Origin: Enterococcus plantarum
GTDB lineage: Bacteria; Bacillota; Bacilli; Lactobacillales; Enterococcaceae
Reading direction: 5' to 3'
NCBI RefSeq assembly: GCF_001730295.1
Contig: NZ_MIKA01000049.1
Span: 1 to 64,000, forward strand
Length of the DNA stretch: 64,000 nt
Below are positions 1-8,276 of the stretch, in pieces (positions within the stretch are counted from its first letter, which is position 1; each line of letters opens with the position of its first letter). Position numbers and translations under genes: made by a program. A model generated the notes under the pieces. It saw only the letters and a list, made by a program, of their open reading frames with translations, made no database searches and was not told the origin of the DNA.

Positions 1-100
1 TTTAGTCGCTAAAGTGTTCTAGACCAATTATAGCTAACTACGCATTAGGTAGGAGGTAGCTTTTTTTGCTTTTTTTACAAGTTTAGTTTTCGTATAAAAA

Positions 101-189
101 GTAAAAATCACTTTTGTATCACACCCTAAATGCGCATAAACGGTGGGAGCAGAAGCAATCCCTTCGGAAATAAACGCTTCTGTCCCAGC
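101..189 (-). repeat. dispersed 3'-UTR repeat, copy R1
   Basis: Read on the minus strand, the copy starts 10 bases after the mtlD stop. It has the module order tgggacagaagc, a short spacer, gcttctgctccca, then gggtgtgatacaaaagtga. The first two blocks can pair to form a hairpin. Related copies lie near 5.6, 18.7, 35.6 and 51.1 kb, each just 3' of a gene and in that gene's orientation. It probably serves as the 3' end or terminator of the mtl operon. Bases 1-100 contain no gene I can recognise. Confidence 0.7.
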
Positions 190-198
190 TTCCTCTTT

Positions 199-1350
199 TT
201 ACACTAATTCATGATAAGACGTTTTTATTTTCTCAAAGAGTTTTGTATAAGGTTTTAAGCCCGTATATTGTTCAATCGCTTGATCCAATCCTTGTTCTTT
301 AATAGCTTCTTGTAGTGCACAAGCTTCTGCATCCGTCGGTTCCTCAAATTTCATTGCAGCCGCAATTGCAATTGCTAAGGCTTTTGGTGTTTCGTTAAAC
401 GCTTCAACAAATTGTCTAGCTGGCTGAATGAATCGATCATTCTTCCCTATTTTTCTAATTGGAGATCGACCGACACGCGTCACAAAATCAGAAACATATG
501 GATTTTTAAAACGCTCAATAATTTTATCAATATAAGCTTGATGTTCTTGATGGGAAAAGTGAAATTTTTTTTCTAGTAAGGCACCTGTTTCTTCTAATGC
601 ACTACGGACAATAAAAAGAACCTTTTCGTTATGAATCGCATCTTCGATCGATTCTATATTTCTCATATGGCCAAAATAAGCAGTCACTGCATGTCCTGTA
701 TTCACTGTAAATAGCTTACGCTCAATATAAGGTGTTAAGTCTGGAACATAACGTAATCCAATGATTTTCGGTGCGTTTTTTTCGTCTAAGGGTTCCTCTA
801 CCACCCATTCATAAAACGGTTCTACTGTCACAGTCAGTGGATTATCATGATCCTGATTTGGCACGATACGATCAACGGCTGAATTAGGAAAGGCAACAAA
901 CCCACTAACATAGCTCCTTGCAGCAGTGGATAACAAAGGAACAATCATCGATTTTAGCATTTCAGACCCGCCAATCATATTCTCACAAGCAATCACTGTT
1001 AAGTATCGATTAGAGGCAGCTCTTAATTCAATCCCTTTTGCAAGGACTTCTGCTAAATGTGGTAAAATGGTCGGACCTACTGCTGTTGTGACAATTTCAG
1101 CTTCGCTAATATAGGAAGCTAATTTTTCAGTTTCAGTAGCGCTATTGATAGCTTTGATCCCTTTAACTGTTGAGCGATCTTGTTCTGCATTTGCTAAAAT
1201 CACTTCATAGTGACCTTGATCATTAATTTCAGCTACAATTTTTTCATTCACATCAGCAAAAATCACTTCATATCCCGCTTGGACCAATAACCAACCGATA
1301 AAGCCTCGACCTATATTCCCAGCACCAAAATGAACAGCTAATTTTGTCAT
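199..1350 (-). CDS. mtlD: mannitol-1-phosphate 5-dehydrogenase
   Basis: This 383-residue cytoplasmic enzyme oxidises mannitol 1-phosphate to fructose 6-phosphate with NAD, the step after PTS uptake. The N-terminus has the dinucleotide-binding fold (HFGAGNIGRGFIG). Its length and the FPNSAVDRIVP and VNTGHAVTAYFGH blocks fit the polyol dehydrogenase family. It is the last gene of mtlA-mtlR-mtlF-mtlD. Its ATG overlaps the end of mtlF by four bases, so translational coupling is likely. Expression should follow the cre-controlled promoter upstream of mtlA and the MtlR activator. Confidence 0.97.
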   Translation of the reverse strand: MTKLAVHFGAGNIGRGFIGWLLVQAGYEVIFADVNEKIVAEINDQGHYEVILANAEQDRSTVKGIKAINSATETEKLASYISEAEIVTTAVGPTILPHLAEVLAKGIELRAASNRYLTVIACENMIGGSEMLKSMIVPLLSTAARSYVSGFVAFPNSAVDRIVPNQDHDNPLTVTVEPFYEWVVEEPLDEKNAPKIIGLRYVPDLTPYIERKLFTVNTGHAVTAYFGHMRNIESIEDAIHNEKVLFIVRSALEETGALLEKKFHFSHQEHQAYIDKIIERFKNPYVSDFVTRVGRSPIRKIGKNDRFIQPARQFVEAFNETPKALAIAIAAAMKFEEPTDAEACALQEAIKEQGLDQAIEQYTGLKPYTKLFEKIKTSYHELV

Positions 1351-1781
1351 ACTGTCACCTCCTTTTTAAATAATTCAATGATTTTCGCTTCTGATTCTGC
1401 AACAATCAATTGTTGGACATTATCCGTTTCGGAACAAACTAAAGCAATTTGGGATAACAGTTCCAAATGTTCATCTCCAACACCTGCAATGCCAATAATC
1501 AATTTCACTTCATTGCCATCAAAATCTACACCTTCTGGCACTTGTAAGATAACAATTCCTGAATGATTGATTAGTTGTTTTGAGTCATCTGTTCCATGTG
1601 GGATTGCCACCATATTTCCAATGTACGTTGTGGTCAATTGGTCTCGTTCAATCATTTTCTCAATATAGTCCAGCTCAACATATCCTTGATCTACTAACTG
1701 TTTTCCTGCCGCTTCAATTGCTTTTTTTTTATCGGAAAAACGTTTCTTCAACACAATGTCTTCTTTTTTTAACGCAATCAT
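1347..1781 (-). CDS. mtlF: mannitol PTS EIIA component
   Basis: This 144-residue soluble phosphocarrier takes phosphate from HPr and passes it to the EIIB domain of MtlA. The family signature VAIPHGT places the phosphorylated histidine near residue 62. The protein is a stand-alone EIIA, which matches the absence of an EIIA domain in the MtlA encoded upstream. It lies between mtlR (one base away) and mtlD (four-base overlap). The start has a clear Shine-Dalgarno (gagggg) 7 bases upstream. Confidence 0.96.
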   Translation of the reverse strand: MIALKKEDIVLKKRFSDKKKAIEAAGKQLVDQGYVELDYIEKMIERDQLTTTYIGNMVAIPHGTDDSKQLINHSGIVILQVPEGVDFDGNEVKLIIGIAGVGDEHLELLSQIALVCSETDNVQQLIVAESEAKIIELFKKEVTV

Positions 1782-1782
1782 A

Positions 1783-3864
1783 TTATTTTCCCCTCGATTC
1801 TAAATATGTTAACAATTTTTGTGCAATATATGTGGTGACCTCTTCCTTTACTCCATCCTCCACCTGTTGGATCATATCTTGATCGTCGACAAAAAGTGTA
1901 CTGATATAACTGATAACTTCTAACCCTTCTTGTGAAAATTTCTCTGGAACCACTAATAGAACAATTCGATCAATCGGCATTTTTGTGTGATTCATCGTTT
2001 CAATAGAAAGTGACTGTTCCAATGAAAATAGCTGAAAAACCGGTTCTTTGATCGACTCATTACGCGCATGAAACAACCCTATTTTTGTCCCTGGTAGACC
2101 GAAAGCTTTCCAATTGCCATCATATAAAAAAGTACTAACTAACGCTTCAACATCAATCTCTGGTGCTTTCTCTAAAAGTTGTGTACAAATGACCCGAACC
2201 GCATCTTCCATCGTCCCTAAGTTTTCATTCAATTTGGAGTAGTTGAAATTTTTTAATAGCGCTAGAACGATTGACGTGAAAATCTGTTGTTGTTCTAAAA
2301 AGTGAGTTGCTTCAAACAAAGTCAACTGTGCTTCTTGTTCTTCATGTGCCATTTTTTTATGATAGCCACTGTGTAAACTTTTCAAAAAAACACTGATCTG
2401 AGAAAGTTCTCTTTCTGTTAAAATAGGTGAAACTAAAAAATAATCAAAATCTACTTGACCTAAATCAATCGTTGAAATAATAATATTGTAATACCCCTCT
2501 GCTTTTTTTCTTCCTAATTCAAACAAAGAGACTGTTTCTAATTTCTTTAATTGCGGTATTCGTTGCCTCAATCGAGTTACCAACATTCTTGAGGTTCCGA
2601 TGCCACTCGCACATACAACTAGTCCAGAAAAACGATTGGTACTTTCCACTTGCAATAGCACTGCGCCAAAGTGCAAAACTAAATAGCCAATTTCTTCATC
2701 TGGCGTTGGTTTTTCTTGATACACTTGATCAAATGCTCTTCTAACAACTTTGAACAGATCTTCATAATCTTGTTTGATCGAATGAATCAGCGGATTGTAA
2801 ATTCTCATTCCTTGTTGTAAGCGTCTCAATGTCGGTCTTAAGTGCGCAATCAATCCCTTAGTCAAATGCTTTTTAGGTAGTTTTTGGCCTAACGCATATT
2901 CAACTTGTTCAATTAGTTTTTTTACTAAAATCATAACTTCTATTTCTTCATTTTCCATGAATCGAAATGTACTTTTGGCTGTTTTTACCCCTCTAAGATG
3001 TGTTGTTACATAACTTGCCTCACCATTAGGAACAACTTCTGGTTCCAGCTCTAAAATTTCAGCAAGCATTTGCTGCGCTGCAGTAAATTCTGGATAATGA
3101 ATCAATTCGATGTTATTTTCATACGTTTGAATAAATTTTCCTGCAATCATTCGTTCTACTGAAATTGAAATATGCACAATCAAATTAGCATACGCTTCAT
3201 CACTAATTGTCTCTGGATTAACACTGCGCCATCTCTTAACGCTTCGTTCTACTTTTTTTAATAATGATTCACTAACGAAATCTAACAAACGGTCTTCTAC
3301 CCAATCGCTAGTGGCCAAATCCCTAGACGTTTCTTGAAAGAATTTTAGCAAACGGTAATCTGGAAACTGCTGGCCAAAGAGCTCACTCATCAATGCTCTT
3401 TTTTGTGCTTCGTCTGCTTGTAAAGAGACACCAAATCCTCTTCTTCTTTCGATTTTAACGGTTTTTGGTAGCCGCTCTTCAATTTTCGTTAAATCATTGC
3501 TGATTGTAGAAATCGTGACATTTAGATCATTCGCCAAACCAACTAGTTTTAGCCCTTCTTCTTTCAATAAGCTTTTGAGAATCTTTTGTTGACGCTCTTC
3601 TGGGCTGTACTCGTTATATGAAAGATCCATTAGTTGCCAACGAAACCGCTGTTTATCCGAATCATGTCCTTTTAAAGTCAAAATTCTATGTTCTTTCACC
3701 AAGCAAATCTGATAGGAAGATAATATCTCCTCAACTTCTTTTAAATCACGCCGAATAGTGCGAGCACTAACACTTAGATCTTCGGCTAATTCGTTGATAT
3801 AAACTGGGCGGTTATTGTTTAGCAGCTGCTCTAAGATTAATCGAGCTCGTGCTGAAAGATACAT
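1783..3864 (-). CDS. mtlR: mannitol operon transcriptional activator, PRD-type
   Basis: This regulator of 693 residues belongs to the BglG/MtlR class of PTS-controlled activators. It has an N-terminal winged helix (ARARLILEQLL...SARTIRRDL), a second Mga-like HTH near 90-130, and two PRD domains with conserved histidines (NLIVHIS, LIAHLRP, YLVLHFG). These are followed by an EIIB-like segment (VVCASGIGTSRML) and a C-terminal EIIA-like domain carrying GLFHARN. The ATG at 3864 is preferred over one eight codons upstream because gaggag precedes it at good spacing. By family knowledge, phosphorylation by HPr and the mannitol EII tunes its activity. The gene sits inside the operon it is expected to activate. 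Confidence 0.95.
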   Translation of the reverse strand: MYLSARARLILEQLLNNNRPVYINELAEDLSVSARTIRRDLKEVEEILSSYQICLVKEHRILTLKGHDSDKQRFRWQLMDLSYNEYSPEERQQKILKSLLKEEGLKLVGLANDLNVTISTISNDLTKIEERLPKTVKIERRRGFGVSLQADEAQKRALMSELFGQQFPDYRLLKFFQETSRDLATSDWVEDRLLDFVSESLLKKVERSVKRWRSVNPETISDEAYANLIVHISISVERMIAGKFIQTYENNIELIHYPEFTAAQQMLAEILELEPEVVPNGEASYVTTHLRGVKTAKSTFRFMENEEIEVMILVKKLIEQVEYALGQKLPKKHLTKGLIAHLRPTLRRLQQGMRIYNPLIHSIKQDYEDLFKVVRRAFDQVYQEKPTPDEEIGYLVLHFGAVLLQVESTNRFSGLVVCASGIGTSRMLVTRLRQRIPQLKKLETVSLFELGRKKAEGYYNIIISTIDLGQVDFDYFLVSPILTERELSQISVFLKSLHSGYHKKMAHEEQEAQLTLFEATHFLEQQQIFTSIVLALLKNFNYSKLNENLGTMEDAVRVICTQLLEKAPEIDVEALVSTFLYDGNWKAFGLPGTKIGLFHARNESIKEPVFQLFSLEQSLSIETMNHTKMPIDRIVLLVVPEKFSQEGLEVISYISTLFVDDQDMIQQVEDGVKEEVTTYIAQKLLTYLESRGK

Positions 3865-3891
3865 AGAATTCTCCTCTCTAAAAATCATTAG

Positions 3892-5337
3892 TTACACAGG
3901 TATTTTCATTGCTAATAGTTTTTCAACTAATTCATAGTACTTCTCACTACTCAAAAAATTATCGACCGATACATGATAAGCTTTAGGCAATTTTTCTTTT
4001 GCTCGATTGGTTAAATCCTTATGCGTCACAACAATATCAGCATCATCCGGAAGCTGTGCTATCGCCGAATTCGCGACTTCTATCGGTAAACCAGCTTTTT
4101 TAATTTTGTTTCGTAAAACCGAGGCCCCCATCGCACTCGATCCCATTCCGGCATCACAAGCAAAAATAATTTTTTTAGTATTCGCTAACGTTTCCACCGG
4201 ATTACTCCATTTTTCAGTTGCCAAAATACCTGTTCCTACTTCTGGCGTCATTGCTTTGCGTCCTTTTAGTGCGCTAGCTTGCTCTGAAGCCGATTCAATC
4301 GTTGTATTCGTTTCTTTTGACGTTTTTAAAACAACAGCAGAAATGACAAAGGAAACGGCCGTTGCTACAATAATTCCAGCAAATACGCCCACATACCCAT
4401 CACGAGGTGTCATTGCTAAAATAGCAAAAATACTCCCTGGTGAAGCAGGTGCCACTAATCCAGCATTAAACAAAGAAAATGTCATTACTCCAGCCATTCC
4501 TCCACCAATCGCGGAAAGAATCAGTACAGGTTTCATTAAAATATATGGAAAATAAATTTCGTGAATACCACCTAAAAAATGAATAATAATCGCACCTGGA
4601 GCGGTCTGTTTAGCACTGCCACGACCAAAAATAGTATATGCTAATAAAATCCCCAATCCTGGTCCAGGATTGGATTCTAATAAGAATAAAACAGAACGGC
4701 CTGTCTCCGCAGCCTGCTCAATCGCAATCGGACTTATTACACCATGATTGATAGCATTATTTAGGAACAATACTTTAGCAGGCTCAACAAAGATACTTGC
4801 TAAAGGAAGCAAGCCATTTTCAACTAGGAAACCAACCCCAGTCGCCAACACATTATTCAATGTTTCAACAGCTGGTCCTACAATTAAAAAAGCAATAATT
4901 GCTAAAATCGAAGCAAAGATTCCAGATGAAAAATTGTTGACCAACATTTCAAAACCCGGTTTGATTTTGCCATCAACTAGCGCATCGAATTTTTTTATGC
5001 CATAAGCTCCAGCAGGTCCTACGATCATTGCGCCAAGAAACATAGGGATCTCAGCACCAGTGATCACCCCCATCGTAACCATTGCACCTACAACTCCACC
5101 ACGAATATCATAAACTAATCGACCACCAGTAAACCCAATCAATATTGGCAATAAATACGTAATTGTCGGTCCCGTTATTTCATTTAATTGTTGATTTGGA
5201 AACCAGCCGGTTGGAATAAATAAAGCCGTCAAGATTCCCCATGCGATAAATGCCCCGATATTCGGCATGATCATTCCACTTAGAAAACTTCCAAATTGCT
5301 GAACTTTCACTTTTAAATTTCCTTGTGTTTGTTCCAT
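3892..5337 (-). CDS. mtlA: mannitol PTS EIICB component
   Basis: This membrane permease and phosphotransferase of about 481 residues imports mannitol as mannitol 1-phosphate. The hydrophobic EIIC domain (about 15-340) contains the GGIHEIYFPY motif. The EIIB domain follows with the phosphocysteine loop IFACDAGMGSSAMG (cysteine near 394). There is no EIIA domain; mtlF supplies it. The start at 5337 follows aggagg and is preferred over an upstream arginine-rich extension. It is the first gene of the operon, 90 bases below a promoter overlapped by a cre site. Confidence 0.96.
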   Translation of the reverse strand: MEQTQGNLKVKVQQFGSFLSGMIMPNIGAFIAWGILTALFIPTGWFPNQQLNEITGPTITYLLPILIGFTGGRLVYDIRGGVVGAMVTMGVITGAEIPMFLGAMIVGPAGAYGIKKFDALVDGKIKPGFEMLVNNFSSGIFASILAIIAFLIVGPAVETLNNVLATGVGFLVENGLLPLASIFVEPAKVLFLNNAINHGVISPIAIEQAAETGRSVLFLLESNPGPGLGILLAYTIFGRGSAKQTAPGAIIIHFLGGIHEIYFPYILMKPVLILSAIGGGMAGVMTFSLFNAGLVAPASPGSIFAILAMTPRDGYVGVFAGIIVATAVSFVISAVVLKTSKETNTTIESASEQASALKGRKAMTPEVGTGILATEKWSNPVETLANTKKIIFACDAGMGSSAMGASVLRNKIKKAGLPIEVANSAIAQLPDDADIVVTHKDLTNRAKEKLPKAYHVSVDNFLSSEKYYELVEKLLAMKIPV

Positions 5338-5423
5338 TGTTTTCCTCCTTCTTCTAAACAAGAAAAATATTGAAAAGTTGATCTGCGCAGATCACTTTCA
5401 GACAAACCTTGCTTGTCTTCTAC

Positions 5424-5452
5424 ATTGTAAACGCTCGCTTAAAAGGATACAA
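5424..5452 (-). promoter_or_regulatory. mtl operon promoter with overlapping cre site
   Basis: On the minus strand, TTGTAT, a 17-bp spacer and TACAAT form a sigma-A promoter. AGCGAGCGTTTACA (5426-5439) matches the CcpA cre consensus at 12 of 14 positions and overlaps the spacer and -10 box, the expected geometry for catabolite repression. Confidence 0.8.
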
Positions 5453-5549
5453 GAAGATGAAAAATCAGTTTTGTCCAAATCCTTTGGACAAAAAATGAAG
5501 AAGAAATTATCTTATTCACTTTACTAAGAGTAAACTATCTTTTATAGAA

Positions 5550-5718
5550 AAAAACAGAGGTGGGACATGACTCTACAAGTCACGCCCCACCCCTATGGAA
5601 TCCGGCTAAACGTTGGGAGTAGAAGCAACTACTTTCCTTTGCTTCGATTACATCAAGTCCTAAGTGCTAAAGCACTAAAAGTTGAAGGCTTCGTATATAA
5701 ACACTTCTGTCCCAACCT
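5550..5718 (-). repeat. dispersed 3'-UTR repeat, copy R2, ending in a terminator
   Basis: On the minus strand the copy starts 12 bases after the CHY-protein stop with ggttgggacagaagtg. It continues to ttgcttctactcccaacg and ends in a strong hairpin (about 5558-5593, ggtggggcgtgact against agtcatgtcccacc) followed by seven T. This is a good terminator for the bioY-CHY transcript. The middle (about 5625-5692) resembles part of the tcyP leader near 37.3 kb. Confidence 0.7.
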
Positions 5719-5729
5719 TATCTACCTAT

Positions 5730-6044
5730 TTAATTAAAATATATCTGACGATGGTCTAAGCAATTTCTGTTAAACAAATGACCGCAATGAAAACATTCCG
5801 TTTGTTTTTTATATTCACTTGCTGTCATTTCAGTTTGACATACCCCGCAAACAACAACTTTTTCATTTGGTTGTTTTGAAATCGGCCAAGCTAAAAAAAG
5901 ATGATCCTCTTGTTCATCATGACAATGAAAACAAGCATAATACTTTTTACAAAAATAGCATTTATTCCCCACTATATCGACTGGTGAGTGATAGTGAAGA
6001 CATCGTCCTTCGTTATCGATCGTTGCACCAAATATTTTGATCAT
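5730..6044 (-). CDS. CHY zinc-finger protein
   Basis: This 104-residue cytoplasmic protein is rich in Cys/His pairs. They occur in the CHY-family order: CLHYHSPVDIVGNKCYFC, then YYACFHCHDEQEDH, then VVCGVC, CFHCGHLFN and CLDH. The motifs imply three bound zinc ions. The biochemical role of the family is not settled. The start has aaggaagg upstream and lies one base after the bioY stop, so both genes are probably co-transcribed. Repeat R2 with its terminator follows. Confidence 0.85.
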   Translation of the reverse strand: MIKIFGATIDNEGRCLHYHSPVDIVGNKCYFCKKYYACFHCHDEQEDHLFLAWPISKQPNEKVVVCGVCQTEMTASEYKKQTECFHCGHLFNRNCLDHRQIYFN

Positions 6045-6045
6045 G

Positions 6046-6591
6046 CTAATCCTTCCTTTGTCCGAGAGAGTTTGAAATTCTTTTTGCGATAATTGCCGCT
6101 AAAAATGCTTTTATTGCATCTCCTGGAATAAAAGCAAGACTTGCTATCAAACTTTTTGACAACGTCACGTCAGACAAAATACTTACGCCGACAGCTCCAC
6201 AAAAATCAATAAATAATGCCCCAAAAAGAAGAGTAATAGCAAAAGCATACCAACTATTTTGATTATTCGAATTAAATTTTTCGCTCATCCAACCAATGAA
6301 ATAAGTAGCAAATGGATAGGCAAAGAGATAACCTGCTGTCACTCCAAAAAAGACCATCATTCCCCCGCGTCCTCCCGCTAAAACAGGAAAACCAATAGCC
6401 ACAAGTAATAGGAAAAGGACAGTCGCGATCGTGCCATTTTTTTTTCCAAGAAGTAAACCACTCAGCATAAAACCAGCATTTTGAATAACAATTGGTACTG
6501 GTAAAAGACTAATCGGAATCGGTGGGAAAAAGCCTAAAACGATAATAATACTGATCATAATAGCGATTTTAGTGATATCTTTTGTTTTCAT
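6046..6591 (-). CDS. bioY: biotin transporter BioY (ECF substrate-specific component)
   Basis: This 181-residue membrane protein of about six helices binds biotin for energy-coupling-factor import. The family motif region GGRGGMMVFFGVTAGYLFAYP is visible near residues 75-95. The ECF ATPase and EcfT genes are not in the window, as expected for a group II ECF transporter that shares a module encoded elsewhere. A BirA-like operator overlaps the putative promoter. The start at 6591 follows tggaga. Confidence 0.93.
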   Translation of the reverse strand: MKTKDITKIAIMISIIIVLGFFPPIPISLLPVPIVIQNAGFMLSGLLLGKKNGTIATVLFLLLVAIGFPVLAGGRGGMMVFFGVTAGYLFAYPFATYFIGWMSEKFNSNNQNSWYAFAITLLFGALFIDFCGAVGVSILSDVTLSKSLIASLAFIPGDAIKAFLAAIIAKRISNSLGQRKD

Positions 6592-6620
6592 TCAATTTCT
6601 CCAATCTATAATCTATATTA

Positions 6621-6674
6621 AAAATACACGTTCGATTTTCTTTTGTCAACCTGTAAAAAAAATAAGTTAACTAA
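6621..6674 (-). promoter_or_regulatory. bioY promoter with BirA-like operator
   Basis: On the minus strand, TTGACA (6644-6649), 17 bp and TATTTT form a promoter. The plus strand carries TTGTCAAC, 15 bp and GTTAACTA (6643-6673), close to the BirA pattern TTGTTAAC-N14 to 16-GTTAACAA, and it covers the -35 region. This fits biotin-dependent repression. The match is imperfect in both arms. Confidence 0.5.
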
Positions 6675-6764
6675 AAAAACACTAAGTCTTTAGTTGTTTT
6701 TCCTGTTGATAATGATACAATAAAGTAAAAAGTACTTTTATCTGATATAGAGAGGATGAACAAT

Positions 6765-7583
6765 TTGGCAGACTTTAGTTCAAAGGAAGCAGAAAAGCAA
6801 TATTACGAACAAGAAGCAAGCGAAACTGACTTTTTAAACTGGTATCATCAACAAGAACTTCCTGAGTATGAAAAACCTTCTCTAACTGTAGATATTGTTT
6901 TAATGTGCTATAACAAAGAAGAAGATCAATTAAAAATTTTGCTGATCAAAAGAAAAGGACATCCTTACCGAAATTCTTGGGCTCTACCTGGCGGTTTTGT
7001 TAATAGAAATGAATCAACAGGTGAAAGTGTCTTGCGAGAAACTAAGGAAGAAACAGGTGTAGTCATTTCTAAAGAGAATATTGAACAGTTGCATAGTTTC
7101 AGCAGACCAGATCGTGATCCTAGAGGTTGGGTCGTAACGATTAGTTACTTAGCTTTTATTGGGGAAGAACCCTTGATAGCTGGCGATGATGCAAAAGAAG
7201 TTCGGTGGTTTACGATGGAACGCAAAGACAGCATCCTTTCTCTTACAAACAGTGATGTCGAAATTGTGTTAGATGTAAATACAGGTGCCTCCACTGGTAA
7301 AGATACATTAGCTTTTGACCATAGTGAAATCATTTTGAAAGCTTTCAATCGAGTAGCAAATAAAATGGAGCATGACCCTCAAGTACTTCAAGTATTGGGA
7401 AAGGATTTTACAATCACAGAAGCACGCAAAGTATTTGCTAAGTTCTCCGGAATTGATTATAAATCGATTGACCATTCAAATTTTAAGAAAGCTATGCTCC
7501 ATCATTTTGAAGAAATTGGAGAACGTCCCGTTGGTATTGGCCGTCCTTCAAAAATTTATCAACTAAAAGCTGACAATGCCTAA
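6765..7583 (+). CDS. NrtR-like Nudix-domain transcriptional regulator
   Basis: The protein has about 272 residues. A Nudix domain (about 40-175) contains a complete Nudix box, GGFVNRN followed by LRETKEETG. A C-terminal winged-helix region follows (about 190-270) and ends in the GIGRPSKIYQL signature seen in NrtR regulators, which sense ADP-ribose and control NAD metabolism. An ATG at 6756 directly abuts the agagagg ribosome site; the TTG at 6765 has eight-base spacing and is the likelier start. No NAD gene is adjacent; pnuC lies 50 kb away. A catalytic ADP-ribose pyrophosphatase is an alternative, since the Nudix box looks intact. Confidence 0.8.
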   Translation: MADFSSKEAEKQYYEQEASETDFLNWYHQQELPEYEKPSLTVDIVLMCYNKEEDQLKILLIKRKGHPYRNSWALPGGFVNRNESTGESVLRETKEETGVVISKENIEQLHSFSRPDRDPRGWVVTISYLAFIGEEPLIAGDDAKEVRWFTMERKDSILSLTNSDVEIVLDVNTGASTGKDTLAFDHSEIILKAFNRVANKMEHDPQVLQVLGKDFTITEARKVFAKFSGIDYKSIDHSNFKKAMLHHFEEIGERPVGIGRPSKIYQLKADNA

Positions 7584-7600
7584 AGAGAAAGGGTGATCCT

Positions 7601-8122
7601 ATGGTTGTTTATTTTCGAAAAGCAATCCCTGATGACTTAAACAACATTATGAAAATCATTCAAAGTGCTCGTCGCCTTCTGCGTGAAAAGAATATCCCCC
7701 AGTGGCAAAATGGTGAAGGACCTAATGAAAAGCTATTAAAGCATGATATTACTTTACAACGATGTTATGTATTGATTGTTGACGATGATATTGCTGGTTT
7801 AGGAATCATTTCAACAGAAAGTGAACCACCCTATAACCATATAATGAACGGCCAATGGAACAATACACATGAAAAATACGGGACAATCCACCGAGTCGCT
7901 CTTTCCCCACTTTATCAGGGGAAAGGTCTCGCCCTACTGTTAATGAACTATCTGATCACTACTGCTAGACTTAATACTATTCTGGATATTCGTATTGATA
8001 CGCATCCAAAAAATAAAGCGATGCAACAGCTGATCAGAAAAGCTGGTTTTACCTACCAAGGGGATATTCTTTTGCCTGTTGTTGATGGTGAGCGATTTGC
8101 TTATCAATTGGTATTGTCTTAA
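7601..8122 (+). CDS. GNAT-family N-acetyltransferase
   Basis: This 173-residue protein has the GNAT fold. The acetyl-CoA-binding segment is VALSPLYQGKGLALLLMNYL (about 98-117), and a late motif, RIDTHPKNKAMQQLIRKAGF, follows. The substrate cannot be told from sequence. It starts 17 bases after the Nudix regulator with an agaaaggg ribosome site, so the two are probably co-transcribed. A strong terminator follows. Confidence 0.85.
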   Translation: MVVYFRKAIPDDLNNIMKIIQSARRLLREKNIPQWQNGEGPNEKLLKHDITLQRCYVLIVDDDIAGLGIISTESEPPYNHIMNGQWNNTHEKYGTIHRVALSPLYQGKGLALLLMNYLITTARLNTILDIRIDTHPKNKAMQQLIRKAGFTYQGDILLPVVDGERFAYQLVLS

Positions 8123-8228
8123 TAAACGCCTAAATGCTGACAATCATATCGTTTTGTTTTTTGGTTTTTATTTATTGCTTACGTTTCTAACCTTTAAACG
8201 GTAAATTATACTGTTAGATCACTATAAA

Positions 8229-8273
8229 AGAGGCAGAGATATAACTCATAGAGTTATATCTCTGCCTCTTTAA
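8229..8273. terminator. bidirectional terminator
   Basis: A near-perfect hairpin (agaggcagagatataactc, loop atag, then the complementary arm) ends in T on the plus strand. It separates the GNAT gene from the convergent acyltransferase gene. Confidence 0.9.
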
Positions 8274-8276
8274 AAA

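Noticed and set aside
4007-4555. Long plus-strand frame inside mtlA
   Set aside because: It is the antisense shadow of a strongly coding gene; no ribosome site and no protein family.
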